This document shows, one piece after another, positions 28,472 to 37,252 of a DNA stretch of 64,000 bases (positions are counted from its first letter, which is position 1; each line of letters starts with the position of its first letter). Made by a program: the position numbers and the translations under genes. Source of the stretch: Chryseobacterium phosphatilyticum (GTDB lineage Bacteria > Bacteroidota > Bacteroidia > Flavobacteriales > Weeksellaceae); the NCBI RefSeq assembly GCF_002899825.2, contig NZ_PPED02000002.1, forward strand, positions 62,001-126,000, given 5' to 3'. Below the pieces are notes generated by a model that saw nothing but the letters and a program-made list of their open reading frames with translations, was not told the DNA's origin and searched no databases.

Positions 28472-29554
28472 ATGGCAAAAATCTTAATTGATCTTGAACG
28501 TCTCAGATACCCCAACTCAGGAATTGCAAATGTATTTCGAAATCTGGCCAAAGGCTTGCAAGAGAATAATTCTAAGTTTGAAATATCATTTTTTGGGGAT
28601 AAAGAACAGCTTGAAAAGTTTGGATCTACAGCAAAATGTGTTTTCTGGAGTAAAACACACCGTTTTTTTGAACGTTTTAGCGGCGAATTTGATCTTATTC
28701 ATGTAAGCCATCAGCTATCTTCCTATTTTCATAGAAATTACAAGAATACCATCAAAGTTGTAACCCTTCACGATCTGAATTTTTTACATGAAAATCTTAC
28801 CGAGTCCAAAAAAAGGAGAATGCTCGGCAAAGTAAAAAATAATGTTAAAAATGCGGATTATATTGTTTGTATTTCAGAGTATGCGAAGCAGAATTTAATC
28901 CAGAATAAAGACCTTTTTACCCTTAATAAGCTTAAAGATATTGTAGTAATTCATAATGGTATTCATCTTCCTGAAAACAGAGAGTATCTTTTAGGAAAAT
29001 ACAGTTTTCTTAAAAACAAAAAATATATCCTTAATATCGGGGTGCTTTTCAATAAAAAGAATCAGTTGACACTCGTTGAAATGCTGCCTTATATTGAAGA
29101 TGACCTCGTACTTATAGCGTCTGATGAAAAACAGCCTTATGCCGATGAAGTGCGGGATAGAATTAAAGAATTAAATCTTGAGCACAGAGTTCATTTTCTC
29201 AAAAATCTTTCTGAAGAAGAAAAATATGCTGTTATTCAACATTGTGATGCAATGTGTCACCCTTCTATAGCTGAAGGTTTCGGTATCCCGCCTATTGAAG
29301 CAATGGCTTTTGGAAAACCTGTTTTTCTCTCCCAATATACCAGCTTACCTGAAATTGGTGGAGATAAAGCATTCTATTTTGATAATTTTGAGCCTAAAGA
29401 AATGGCTGATTTATTTAAAGAGAAAATGACATTGTACAATGCTCATAAGGAAGAATTGAGCCGGGAAATAAAAAATTGGACAAAACAGTATAGTTATACC
29501 GAGATGTCCAATAATTATCTTAGATTTTACGAAAAAGTTCTTGGAAGAAGTTAA
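28472..29554 (+). CDS. Glycosyltransferase family 4
   Basis: 360 residues. The N-terminus [20 protein letters not shown] and the [14 protein letters not shown] and [14 protein letters not shown] segments mark the acceptor half; [20 protein letters not shown] and [20 protein letters not shown] (E-x7-E) mark the donor half of a retaining GT-B enzyme. It resembles the gene at 23903 in motif style ([10 protein letters not shown] versus SLPEVVGEAG). Its TAA overlaps the TAA of rocD on the opposite strand in the palindrome TTAA, so the two genes end tail-to-tail with no room for a terminator. Confidence 0.85.
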   Translation: MAKILIDLERLRYPNSGIANVFRNLAKGLQENNSKFEISFFGDKEQLEKFGSTAKCVFWSKTHRFFERFSGEFDLIHVSHQLSSYFHRNYKNTIKVVTLHDLNFLHENLTESKKRRMLGKVKNNVKNADYIVCISEYAKQNLIQNKDLFTLNKLKDIVVIHNGIHLPENREYLLGKYSFLKNKKYILNIGVLFNKKNQLTLVEMLPYIEDDLVLIASDEKQPYADEVRDRIKELNLEHRVHFLKNLSEEEKYAVIQHCDAMCHPSIAEGFGIPPIEAMAFGKPVFLSQYTSLPEIGGDKAFYFDNFEPKEMADLFKEKMTLYNAHKEELSREIKNWTKQYSYTEMSNNYLRFYEKVLGRS

Positions 29555-30801
29555 TTCTTATATTCCAGGAACGTTTTTTCTATAATTTTTACACAATCAA
29601 GAAGTTGCTCTTCAGTGATTACCAATGGTGGTGCCAATCTGATGATGTTACCATGCGTTGGTTTAGCCAATAGTCCGTTTTCTTTAAGTTGTAGACAAAG
29701 ATTCCATGCAGTAGAACTGTCAGGCTTATCATTGATCAAAATAGCATTTAAAAGACCTTTTCCTCTTACTTTAGTGATAAGGTCTGTCTTTGTCATTAGC
29801 TTTTCAATCTCGCTTCTGAATAACTGTCCAAGTTCTTCTGCTCTTTCAGACAATTTTTCATCTGCCACAACATCCAGAGCAGCGACTGCGACAGCACATG
29901 CTATCGGATTTCCTCCAAAAGTAGAACCATGTTGTCCCGGCTTTATCACATTCATGATGTTATCATTAGCCAATACTGCAGATACGGGATACATACCTCC
30001 TGAAAGAGCTTTTCCAAGAATCAGAATGTCCGGTTGTACATCTTCGTGGTGACATGCAATCAGTCTTCCTGTTCTTGCAATACCTGTTTGTACTTCATCT
30101 GCAATGAAAAGAACATTATGCTTTTTACATAGTTCAGAAGCGTTTTTAAGGAAATTTTCATCTGGTACATATACTCCGGCTTCTCCCTGGATAGGCTCTA
30201 CTAAAAATGCGGCAATAGTACCAGCTTCTCTGTTAAGGACTTCTTCCAGTGCAGTGATGTCATTGTAAGGAATTTTGATAAACCCTGGCGTGAAAGGTCC
30301 GTAGTTTTGATTTGCATCAGGATCATTAGAAAAAGAAACAATGGTAGTAGTCCTTCCGTGAAAATTATTTTCACAAACAATGATTTTTGCTGCGTTTTCT
30401 GAAATTCCTTTTATTTCGTAGCTCCATTTTCTTGCTAATTTTACTGCCGTTTCCACAGCTTCAGCTCCGGAGTTCATCGGTAATACTTTATCAAACCCAA
30501 AAAGAGTAGTGATTTTTTGTTCATATTCTCCCAATCTGGAATTGTAAAATGCTCTTGAAGTCAAAGCCAGCTTTTGAGCCTGCTCTACCAGTGCATTTAC
30601 GATTTTAGGGTGAGAGTGTCCCTGATTTACAGCAGAATATGCTGAAAGAAAGTCATAATACTTTTTGCCCTCTACGTCCCAAACAAAAACACCTTCTCCA
30701 CGATCCAGTACTACTGGAAGAGGGTGATAGTTATGTGCTCCATGTTTGTCTTCAAGATCAATGAAATATTGTGAGTTTTTTGTTGTTTCTGCTGTTGACA
30801 T
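29551..30801 (-). CDS. rocD: Ornithine aminotransferase
   Basis: 416 residues, class III PLP-dependent aminotransferase. Converts ornithine and 2-oxoglutarate to glutamate semialdehyde and glutamate in arginine/proline metabolism. Motifs: [20 protein letters not shown] near residue 34, [48 protein letters not shown] and [16 protein letters not shown] with the PLP-binding Lys. The paired phrases [12 protein letters not shown] and TSRAFYN are characteristic of ornithine rather than acetylornithine aminotransferases. ATG start at 30801 with a TAAATTTG box at 30818-30825. It appears monocistronic. Confidence 0.93.
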   Translation of the reverse strand: MSTAETTKNSQYFIDLEDKHGAHNYHPLPVVLDRGEGVFVWDVEGKKYYDFLSAYSAVNQGHSHPKIVNALVEQAQKLALTSRAFYNSRLGEYEQKITTLFGFDKVLPMNSGAEAVETAVKLARKWSYEIKGISENAAKIIVCENNFHGRTTTIVSFSNDPDANQNYGPFTPGFIKIPYNDITALEEVLNREAGTIAAFLVEPIQGEAGVYVPDENFLKNASELCKKHNVLFIADEVQTGIARTGRLIACHHEDVQPDILILGKALSGGMYPVSAVLANDNIMNVIKPGQHGSTFGGNPIACAVAVAALDVVADEKLSERAEELGQLFRSEIEKLMTKTDLITKVRGKGLLNAILINDKPDSSTAWNLCLQLKENGLLAKPTHGNIIRLAPPLVITEEQLLDCVKIIEKTFLEYKN

Positions 30802-30817
30802 ATATTTTGGTTTTCAA

Positions 30818-30825
30818 CAAATTTA
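30818..30825 (-). promoter_or_regulatory. -7 promoter box for rocD
   Basis: TAAATTTG (minus strand), an exact TAnnTTTG match 17 bases before the rocD ATG. The rest of the 30802-31067 gap is AT-rich with no other feature recognised. Confidence 0.5.
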
Positions 30826-31067
30826 CGCAATAATAATGAGATGATTGAACCAAAACCTAATGAGGTGAACTGATGTAATTGAAGTAAATTTTAAGTTTGA
30901 ATAAAAATGTAACAGCAAATATTTTCTTTATTGACAGGTTGTTATAGGTATTATATCTTTCTTATAAAAGAATTGTGTTTTCTGATTCTTTATTAACGGT
31001 CGGTGATGAAGTTTTTCGATAGTTTTTATATTAATCGTAAAAGATTTTTGAATTGATGAACTAAAAA

Positions 31068-31094
31068 AAACTGCCTCAATAAGAGGCAGTTTAA
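31068..31094 (-). terminator. Terminator of the accB-accC unit
   Basis: Stem AAACTGCCTC with GAGGCAGTTT around AATAA, followed by a T-run on the minus strand. Confidence 0.88.
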
Positions 31095-31115
31095 AGTTTT
31101 TATTTTAAAATAATC

Positions 31116-32471
31116 TTAGTGATTATCATATTTTCTATCCATTACAAAATCTTCCATGAATTTTGTCGTGTAGTTTCCTGCAAGATAATCTTCATTGTCC
31201 ATCAGTTGTCTGTGGAAAGGAATGGTAGTTTTTACTCCTTCAATATAGAATTCCTCAAGAGCACGTCTCATTTTTGCAATAGCTTCCTCACGGGTTTGAG
31301 CCGTAGTGATAAGCTTAGCAATCATAGAGTCATAGTTAGAAGGAATTGTATATCCTGAATATACGTGAGTATCTACTCGGATTCCGTGCCCACCAGGAAT
31401 GTTTAATCCTGTGATTTTCCCCGGAGATGGTCTGAAGTCTGCGTAAGGATCTTCTGCATTGATTCTACACTCAATAGAATGTAATTTCGGGTAATAGTTG
31501 ATTCCTGAAATAGGAGTTCCCGCAGCAAGAAGAATTTGTTCTCTGATCAGGTCATAATCAATTACCTGTTCAGTAATAGGGTGTTCTACCTGGATTCTTG
31601 TATTCATTTCCATGAAATAGAAATTTCTATGTTTGTCTACAAGGAATTCTATAGTTCCTACTCCTTCATATCCAATGAATTCGGCAGCTTTTACAGCAGC
31701 ATCACCCATTTTCTCACGAAGTTCGTCTGTCATGAAAGGAGAAGGGGTTTCTTCAGTTAATTTCTGATTTCTTCTCTGTACAGAACAATCTCTTTCAGAA
31801 AGGTGACAAGCTTTACCAAACTGGTCTCCTGCAACCTGGATTTCAATGTGTCTAGGCTCTTCAATCAGTTTTTCCATATACATTCCTCCGTTTCCGAAGG
31901 CTGCTACAGCTTCCTGAATAGCAGACTCCCAGTGTTCTTTAAGGTCTTCAGCTTTCCAAACAGCTCTCATCCCTTTACCACCACCACCTGCAGTTGCTTT
32001 GATCATTACCGGATATCCGGTTTCTTCGGCAACTTTTACAGCGTGTTCGTAAGATTCGATCAAACCGTCAGAACCCGGTACACAAGGTACACCAGCTGCT
32101 TTCATGGTAGCCTTGGCATTAGCTTTGTCTCCCATTTTTTCGATTTGCTCAGGAGAAGCACCAATAAATTTGATCCCATTCTTCTGGCAGATTCTTGAAA
32201 AATTAGCATTTTCAGATAAGAATCCGTAGCCCGGGTGAATAGCATCGGCGTTGGTAATTTCCGCAGCAGCAATAATATTAGGGATTTTAAGATATGAGTC
32301 TTTGCTCATTGCGGGGCCAATACAAACTGCTTCATCAGCAAATCTTACGTGAAGACTGTCTTTGTCTGCAGTAGAATATACTGCAACGGTTTTGATCCCC
32401 ATTTCTTTACAAGTACGTAAAATACGCATTGCAATTTCGCCACGATTGGCTATTAATATTTTTTTGAACAT
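31116..32471 (-). CDS. accC: Biotin carboxylase subunit of acetyl-CoA carboxylase
   Basis: 451 residues from the ATG at 32471 ([20 protein letters not shown]); the frame reaches a TTG three codons earlier, which is rejected. ATP-grasp enzyme that carboxylates biotin on AccB using bicarbonate and ATP. Visible motifs are [18 protein letters not shown], the Gly-rich ATP loop [17 protein letters not shown] (about 155-171), [27 protein letters not shown] and [16 protein letters not shown] (about 284-299) with metal and catalytic residues. accB lies 98 bases upstream on the same strand, separated by a short repeat region. Confidence 0.97.
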   Translation of the reverse strand: MFKKILIANRGEIAMRILRTCKEMGIKTVAVYSTADKDSLHVRFADEAVCIGPAMSKDSYLKIPNIIAAAEITNADAIHPGYGFLSENANFSRICQKNGIKFIGASPEQIEKMGDKANAKATMKAAGVPCVPGSDGLIESYEHAVKVAEETGYPVMIKATAGGGGKGMRAVWKAEDLKEHWESAIQEAVAAFGNGGMYMEKLIEEPRHIEIQVAGDQFGKACHLSERDCSVQRRNQKLTEETPSPFMTDELREKMGDAAVKAAEFIGYEGVGTIEFLVDKHRNFYFMEMNTRIQVEHPITEQVIDYDLIREQILLAAGTPISGINYYPKLHSIECRINAEDPYADFRPSPGKITGLNIPGGHGIRVDTHVYSGYTIPSNYDSMIAKLITTAQTREEAIAKMRRALEEFYIEGVKTTIPFHRQLMDNEDYLAGNYTTKFMEDFVMDRKYDNH

Positions 32472-32480
32472 CTTCTTCAA

Positions 32481-32563
32481 TTTGAAAATTAGATAATTTG
32501 AAAATTAGATAATGTTATTTTAATGTAGAATTTAATCTAACATCTAATGTCTAACATCTAACT
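32481..32563. repeat. Short tandem repeats between accB and accC
   Basis: A 16-base unit TTTGAAAATTAGATAA occurs twice head to tail (32481-32496 and 32497-32512). It is followed by two copies of a 14-base unit TCTAACATCTAATG / TCTAACATCTAACT (32536-32549 and 32550-32563). They fill almost all of the intergenic space and may have slipped in copy number. No promoter is evident. Confidence 0.7.
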
Positions 32564-32569
32564 TCTAAA

Positions 32570-33052
32570 TTAAGATGGATCTACTAAGAATAATGGTTGG
32601 TCGTATTCTACAGGAGTAGCATCGTCCACTAAGATTTTAACAATTTTTCCGCTGATTTCAGATTCTATCTGGTTGAATAACTTCATTGCTTCAATTACAC
32701 AAACCACTTTGCCTACAGAAACTTCGTCACCTACATTTACAAATAAATCCTTATCAGGAGCAGGTTTTCTATAGAAAGTACCAATCATTGGAGACTTGAT
32801 TGTTACATATTTGCTGTCATCAGATGCAGCTTCAGCTTTTTCAGCAGGTGCAGCAGCCGGAGTAGCAACAGGTGCCGGAGCAGCTACTGCCTGAGGTGCA
32901 GTGTGGTAAACTGCAGGTTGTGCATAAACAGCATCGCTTCCAGCTAATGGAGTTTTAATAGTGATTTCGAAATCTTTAGTTTTGTACTTTACCTCTGATA
33001 CTTCAGCTTTAGATACAAACTTAATAAGATTTTGTATGTCTTTAATGTCCAT
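32570..33052 (-). CDS. accB: Biotin carboxyl carrier protein of acetyl-CoA carboxylase
   Basis: 160 residues. The C-terminal biotinyl domain (about 85-160) contains the EAMKL motif with the biotin-accepting Lys at about residue 124, and SPMIGTFYRKPAPDKDLFVN with the family thumb-like region. An Ala/Pro-rich linker (residues about 45-80) joins it to an N-terminal helix (MDIKDIQNLIKFVSKA). It shuttles carboxybiotin between AccC and the AccA-AccD pair. A well-formed promoter lies upstream at 33076-33104. It is followed directly by accC. Confidence 0.97.
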   Translation of the reverse strand: MDIKDIQNLIKFVSKAEVSEVKYKTKDFEITIKTPLAGSDAVYAQPAVYHTAPQAVAAPAPVATPAAAPAEKAEAASDDSKYVTIKSPMIGTFYRKPAPDKDLFVNVGDEVSVGKVVCVIEAMKLFNQIESEISGKIVKILVDDATPVEYDQPLFLVDPS

Positions 33053-33075
33053 AAATTTGATATTTGATTTTGGGT

Positions 33076-33104
33076 CAAAGATACCAAAAAAACGTAAAAA
33101 ACAA
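33076..33104 (-). promoter_or_regulatory. Promoter for accB-accC
   Basis: On the minus strand TTG (33104-33102), 18 bases, then TATCTTTG (33083-33076). The -7 box is an exact match. It lies just past the rpmF terminator, so accB-accC is transcribed independently of rpmF. Confidence 0.75.
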
Positions 33105-33106
33105 TA

Positions 33107-33145
33107 AAAAACCGTCCAAATTTAACAATTTTGGACGGTTTTTGT
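33107..33145 (-). terminator. Terminator of the DUF177-rpmF unit
   Basis: Stem AAAACCGTCCAAA with TTTGGACGGTTTT around an 8-base loop. A T-run follows on the minus strand. Confidence 0.9.
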
Positions 33146-33178
33146 ATTAAAATGAGGTTTTTTTAAAAAATCCCTCTC

Positions 33179-33382
33179 TTAGTTTTCTTCAGTAGTTGCT
33201 ACTTCTTTCTCCAATACTACTTTACCTCTGTAGTAAAGTTTTCCTTCATGCCAGTGAGCTCTGTGGTAAAGGTGAAGTTCACCAGTTGCTGCATCTTTAG
33301 CTAGTTGAGGAACTACAGCTTTGTAGTGAGTTCTTCTCTTATCTCTTCTTGTGGACGACTGTCTTCTTTTAGGATGTGCCAT
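33179..33382 (-). CDS. rpmF: 50S ribosomal protein L32
   Basis: 67 residues starting [20 protein letters not shown], the standard L32 N-terminus. The C-terminal part [20 protein letters not shown] lacks the CxxC zinc pair of some L32 proteins, as in other Bacteroidota. It follows DUF177 by 67 bases on the same strand; this pairing is conserved across bacteria and reflects a role of DUF177/YceD in 23S rRNA and L32 biology. Terminated at 33107-33145. Confidence 0.97.
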   Translation of the reverse strand: MAHPKRRQSSTRRDKRRTHYKAVVPQLAKDAATGELHLYHRAHWHEGKLYYRGKVVLEKEVATTEEN

Positions 33383-33449
33383 TTTGTAATAACTTTTTTA
33401 ATTGATGAGCGATGAGATTCATCATCTCATCATATTTAAATTATTTTAT

Positions 33450-33986
33450 TTAATTATTGTCTTTTAATTTTCTTAAAGCATCCCACCTTGGGTCACTTTC
33501 GTGTTCTTTTTTTTCTTCTTCTTCTTCCTCAATTTCTTTCGGACTGAACTGGTCAAGAATTTTAAGATCTTCATCACTTACATTCGGTGAAATCTTTTTC
33601 ATCGGTATGGAAAGCATTACATTCTCATAAATCAAATGTGCTATATTGAATGCATGATCTCCGGTAGGAATGGTGATCACATCTTCATTGCTGTCATCAT
33701 ACTCTTCCCCAAAATTCACCAGAATTTTAATTTCATTCTCAATAGGGTAGTCGAAATTTTCGTTTGTGATGTCACAAACCAGCTCAACCAGTCCTTTTAT
33801 TTTAATCTCAAATTCTAAAAAAGTCGTGTGCTTATCAAGTGAAGCAATCACGTCTATTCTTGGATTTGTAAATTCCTGCTCAGTATCAAATAATTGAAAG
33901 AACGTTTTATCTATCTCAAACTTGAACTCGTGTTTTCCGTTTTTAAGTCCGGAAAAGCTTACGTCATAGTTTCTTAACTTGTCCAT
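33450..33986 (-). CDS. DUF177 (YceD-like) protein
   Basis: 178 residues from the ATG at 33986 (MDKLRNYDVSFSGLKNGKHE). An upstream TTG at 34001 keeps the frame open but overlaps the -7 promoter box, so it cannot be the start of the transcript. The protein shows the DUF177 pattern: an N-terminal beta-region, IKGLVELVCDITNENFDYPI with the Cys that sits at the family's conserved CDR position, the acidic EEYDDSNEDVITIP stretch, and a long Glu/Lys tail. YceD homologs are linked to 23S rRNA accumulation and sit next to rpmF, as here. Confidence 0.85.
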   Translation of the reverse strand: MDKLRNYDVSFSGLKNGKHEFKFEIDKTFFQLFDTEQEFTNPRIDVIASLDKHTTFLEFEIKIKGLVELVCDITNENFDYPIENEIKILVNFGEEYDDSNEDVITIPTGDHAFNIAHLIYENVMLSIPMKKISPNVSDEDLKILDQFSPKEIEEEEEEKKEHESDPRWDALRKLKDNN

Positions 33987-33998
33987 AAAATGAGTGTG

Positions 33999-34028
33999 CA
34001 AAAATATGCATTTTTTTTATAATAACAA
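33999..34028 (-). promoter_or_regulatory. Consensus promoter for DUF177-rpmF
   Basis: On the minus strand TTG (34028-34026), exactly 19 bases, then TATTTTTG (34006-33999). The box ends only 12 bases before the start codon, so the leader must be very short (about 6-9 nt). Confidence 0.75.
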
Positions 34029-34071
34029 ATAAAATCCAAAACAAATTAATTTAAAAATTCGTTTTAAAGAT

Positions 34072-35163
34072 TTATGCTTCAGTTTCATCCGGAAGATCCT
34101 CATCTATTCCGTTATCTACAACCATTTTTCTAGGCTGAAGACGATTGCTCATCAGATCGTTATATTCAATTCTGTTCTTGAAAACTTTGATGGCAGTGAA
34201 AATGGCTTCTGTAAAACTTTGCTCGTCAGCAATATTTTTCCCCGCAATATCATAGGCAACTCCATGATCCGGAGATGTTCTGATAAAAGGAAGACCTGCG
34301 GTATAATTCACGCCCTCCTCATAAGCTAACGTCTTGAAAGGTGCTAATCCCTGATCGTGATACATAGCCAGAACTGCATCAAAGTTTTTATACTTAGAGG
34401 GTTGGAAGAAACTGTCTGCCGGGAACGGTCCGAATGCGAGTATTCCGTTGTCAGAAAGTTCTTTGATTGCAGGAGCAATAATCTCGATTTCTTCATTTCC
34501 GATCACTCCGCCGTCTCCTGCGTGAGGATTTAATCCTAATACAGCAATTTTAGGCTTTTGAACACAGAAATCTTCAATAAGAGTCTGATGTAATACTTTA
34601 ATCTGTTTTTTTATTTTTTCTTTAGAAATATTTTCTGCAACCTGAGCGATAGGGATGTGGTGGGTGGAAACGGCTACTTTAAGATCTTCAGTTACCAGAA
34701 ACATCAGGCCTTTTTTATCGAATTTTTCTTCAAAATATCCCGTATGCCCGGCGTGCTTAAATCCCATTTTTACCATCTCATCTTTATTGATAGGAGCGGT
34801 TACAAGAACATCAATATCTCCTTTCATTAAAGCCTGCGTGGCAGCTTCCAAAGAATCAATCGCCATTTTTGTAGATTCTTCTGTAGGAACTCCTAGCTCT
34901 ACATTAACGTTTTCTTTGGTAAGGTTTACCATATTAAGCTTTCCTGCCTGTGCCTGGGAAGCTTCATTCACATAGTTGAAATTAAGGTTCAGCTTGAAAA
35001 TGTTTTTCTGATAAGTGAACAGCTTTCCCGAACCAAAAATTACAGGGGTAAAAAAATCTGTAATAGTTTTGTCTGTCAGAGACTTCATAATGATCTCCGG
35101 ACCTATGCCATTGAAATCACCAATTGAAATTCCTACTCGTACTTTATGGTTTTTTGGGCTCAT
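34072..35163 (-). CDS. pdxA: 4-hydroxythreonine-4-phosphate dehydrogenase
   Basis: 363 residues. PdxA oxidises 4-phosphohydroxy-L-threonine in pyridoxal 5-phosphate synthesis. Motifs: VGISIGDFNGIGPEIIMKSL (residues about 10-29), VTAPINKDEMVKMGFKHAGH with the metal-binding His, LGLNPHAGDGGVIGNEE, AMYHDQGLAPFKTLAYEEGV and NYTAGLPFIRTSPDHGVAYD. These give the three metal-binding positions. It is divergent from ribE; the two starts are 48 bases apart with promoter boxes facing each other. DUF177-rpmF follow downstream. Confidence 0.96.
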   Translation of the reverse strand: MSPKNHKVRVGISIGDFNGIGPEIIMKSLTDKTITDFFTPVIFGSGKLFTYQKNIFKLNLNFNYVNEASQAQAGKLNMVNLTKENVNVELGVPTEESTKMAIDSLEAATQALMKGDIDVLVTAPINKDEMVKMGFKHAGHTGYFEEKFDKKGLMFLVTEDLKVAVSTHHIPIAQVAENISKEKIKKQIKVLHQTLIEDFCVQKPKIAVLGLNPHAGDGGVIGNEEIEIIAPAIKELSDNGILAFGPFPADSFFQPSKYKNFDAVLAMYHDQGLAPFKTLAYEEGVNYTAGLPFIRTSPDHGVAYDIAGKNIADEQSFTEAIFTAIKVFKNRIEYNDLMSNRLQPRKMVVDNGIDEDLPDETEA

Positions 35164-35169
35164 TTTGAT

Positions 35170-35199
35170 TATCTTTGAAGATTATAATTTACAAATTTA
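35170..35199. promoter_or_regulatory. Facing promoters of pdxA (-) and ribE (+)
   Basis: TATCTTTG at 35170-35177 on the plus strand and TAAATTTG (minus strand) at 35192-35199 both match TAnnTTTG. Expected start sites fall within a few bases of each other near 35183-35186, so the two polymerases would compete for the same DNA. Confidence 0.55.
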
Positions 35200-35211
35200 G
35201 CAAAAAATAAT

Positions 35212-35796
35212 ATGTTCACAGGAATTATTGAAGCAGTTGGTGTTATTAAAAAGATTGAAGAAAAAGGAAGCAATATAGATTTTACTTTAACATGCCCTTT
35301 TACAAACGAGCTGAAAATTGATCAGAGTCTTGCTCATAACGGATGTTGCCTTACCGTTGTTGAGATTAAAGAGGATCAATATGTCGTTACCGCAATCAAT
35401 GAAACGCTAGAAAAAACCAATCTGGGAAAATGGGAATTGGGAACGGTGGTGAATCTTGAACGTTGTATGAAGATGGATGGCAGGCTTGATGGTCATATCG
35501 TTCAGGGGCATGTCGATAAGACCGGAGAAGTAGTGGGGATTGAGAATAAAGATGGAAGCTACTTCATTACCATGAAATATGAAACTGACGGAAACTTTGT
35601 AACCGTACCTCAGGGATCGATTACAGTAAACGGGATTAGCCTCACAGTGGCAAAAAGTGAAGATACTCAGTTTTCAGTTGCTATCATTCCTTATACATGG
35701 GAATTTACCAATATGAAACATTTGAAAATTGGTGATAAAGTAAATTTAGAATTTGACATCATTGGTAAGTATATTGCTAGGTTAATTAAAAAGTAG
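35212..35796 (+). CDS. ribE: Riboflavin synthase (alpha subunit)
   Basis: 194 residues starting MFTGIIEAVGVIKKIEE, the diagnostic N-terminus. Two lumazine-binding repeats are visible: LAHNGCCLTVVEIKEDQYVV with GRLDGHIVQGHVDKTGEV (first barrel boundary), and ITVNGISLTVAKSEDTQFSV with IPYTWEFTNMKHLKIGDKVN (second). Converts two 6,7-dimethyl-8-ribityllumazine to riboflavin plus a pyrimidine. Divergent from pdxA and 1 base upstream of the histidine kinase gene; the pairing with a kinase has no evident metabolic meaning. Confidence 0.96.
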   Translation: MFTGIIEAVGVIKKIEEKGSNIDFTLTCPFTNELKIDQSLAHNGCCLTVVEIKEDQYVVTAINETLEKTNLGKWELGTVVNLERCMKMDGRLDGHIVQGHVDKTGEVVGIENKDGSYFITMKYETDGNFVTVPQGSITVNGISLTVAKSEDTQFSVAIIPYTWEFTNMKHLKIGDKVNLEFDIIGKYIARLIKK

Positions 35797-35797
35797 G

Positions 35798-37252
35798 ATG
35801 TCAATTAATAAGTATAAAGGATATAGCTTAAGGAACCGTGTTTTTTTTGGTTTTCTGTTGGTATGCTTTTTAAGTGTTGTTGCGACTTCGCTTGTCCCTT
35901 ATTTTGTATTGAGAAATAACTCTTTGCAGCAGAGTACTATTGATATGCAGGAGAAAACCACTGCTGTTATGAGGTATCTGGACTATGCGGTGAGTCGGAC
36001 TTTGGTGAAAACAGAGGATTTACCAAACGTTTTAGGGAATAAAATTTTTGAAATCGCAGATATCAATCAGCATGATATTGTCATTTATGATTTGAAAGGA
36101 AATTATCTCCTTTCCAATAAAGATGAAAGCCTGATCGATCAGAAAACAATTCCTCTGGATATCATCAATAGAATTCTGGCAACTGATGCCAGAGTGGATA
36201 TGACCAGATATGATTCCGCTAAGGATGCCAGACTTACGTCTTCCTATCTTCTTCTCAAAAATAACGAGCTTGAGCCGATAGGGGTGGTGTATATTCCTTT
36301 ATATCATAATGAATCTGCTTATCTGGAGGTTCTTCATCAGTATGTTAAATATATTCTTTTAGTAGATATTTTCCTTATATTATTCAGTGTCTGGATCAGC
36401 TGGGTGACTTCAAACAGCCTGGCAAAAACCATTACCAAATTTTCTGATATGATCACCCGTATTACATTATTTGAAAATGAAATGCGCCCTATCAGGTATT
36501 ATAAAAATGATGAGCTTAATGCATTGGCAAGGGCTTATAACAGGATGATTCTCCAGATTCAGGACCAAAAGGAAAGATTAAGATTTAAAGCGTCTGAAGA
36601 AGCCTGGAGAGAAATGGCAAAGCAGGTAGCCCACGAGGTGAAAAACCCGCTTACTCCTATGAAGCTTACCATCCAGAATTTTGAAAGAAAATTTGATCCG
36701 GAAGATCCGAATATCAAAGAGAGGGTTAAATTGATGAGTAAAACAATGGTGGATCAGATTGACTTGATTGCCACTGTTGCATCGGCTTTTTCAGAATTTG
36801 CCAAACTTCCTGAAAAAAATAATGAAGTGATTAATCTGAATACTGAGGTAGAAGATATTCTTCGTGTTTTTAATGATGACAGTATTTTTATGCATTCAAA
36901 CAAGAGCAATATTATGATCAATATGGATAGAATTTATCTTTCCAGAATCATAACCAATCTTGTGACCAATGCCAAGCAGGCGGAAAGTGAAGAAAGAAAA
37001 CTGATTATTAATGTAGATGTAGAGCAGCACCAAAGAAGAGTGATCATTTCCGTTCAGGATAATGGAATTGGGATCCCTGATAATATGTATGAAAGGATCT
37101 TTGAGCCTAATTTTACCTCCAAAAACAGTGGGATGGGTCTGGGATTATCCATGGTAAGAAAAATGATTGAAGATTATAAAGGAGAGATTTCTGTGAAATC
37201 AGAAGTAGGGAAGGGATCAACATTCATCATTACATTGCCTACCAATTTATAG
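35798..37252 (+). CDS. NtrY-like membrane sensor histidine kinase
   Basis: 484 residues. Two transmembrane segments (about 17-38 and 184-203) bracket an extracytoplasmic sensor of about 145 residues (NKDESLIDQKTIPLDIINRI is within it). A HAMP-like region (about 204-258) leads to the phosphoacceptor in KQVAHEVKNPLTPMKLTIQN (His near 279) and an ATPase domain with NLVTNAKQAE (N box), VQDNGIGIPD (G1) and NSGMGLGLSMVRKM (G2). The HEVKNPLTPMKL box is typical of NtrY-type kinases. No response regulator gene is adjacent. The downstream methyltransferase start overlaps the stop codon by one base (TAGTG). Confidence 0.88.
   Translation: MSINKYKGYSLRNRVFFGFLLVCFLSVVATSLVPYFVLRNNSLQQSTIDMQEKTTAVMRYLDYAVSRTLVKTEDLPNVLGNKIFEIADINQHDIVIYDLKGNYLLSNKDESLIDQKTIPLDIINRILATDARVDMTRYDSAKDARLTSSYLLLKNNELEPIGVVYIPLYHNESAYLEVLHQYVKYILLVDIFLILFSVWISWVTSNSLAKTITKFSDMITRITLFENEMRPIRYYKNDELNALARAYNRMILQIQDQKERLRFKASEEAWREMAKQVAHEVKNPLTPMKLTIQNFERKFDPEDPNIKERVKLMSKTMVDQIDLIATVASAFSEFAKLPEKNNEVINLNTEVEDILRVFNDDSIFMHSNKSNIMINMDRIYLSRIITNLVTNAKQAESEERKLIINVDVEQHQRRVIISVQDNGIGIPDNMYERIFEPNFTSKNSGMGLGLSMVRKMIEDYKGEISVKSEVGKGSTFIITLPTNL

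Noticed and set aside
31803..32198. 131-codon ORF antisense to accC
   Set aside because: Reading-frame shadow of a conserved enzyme.
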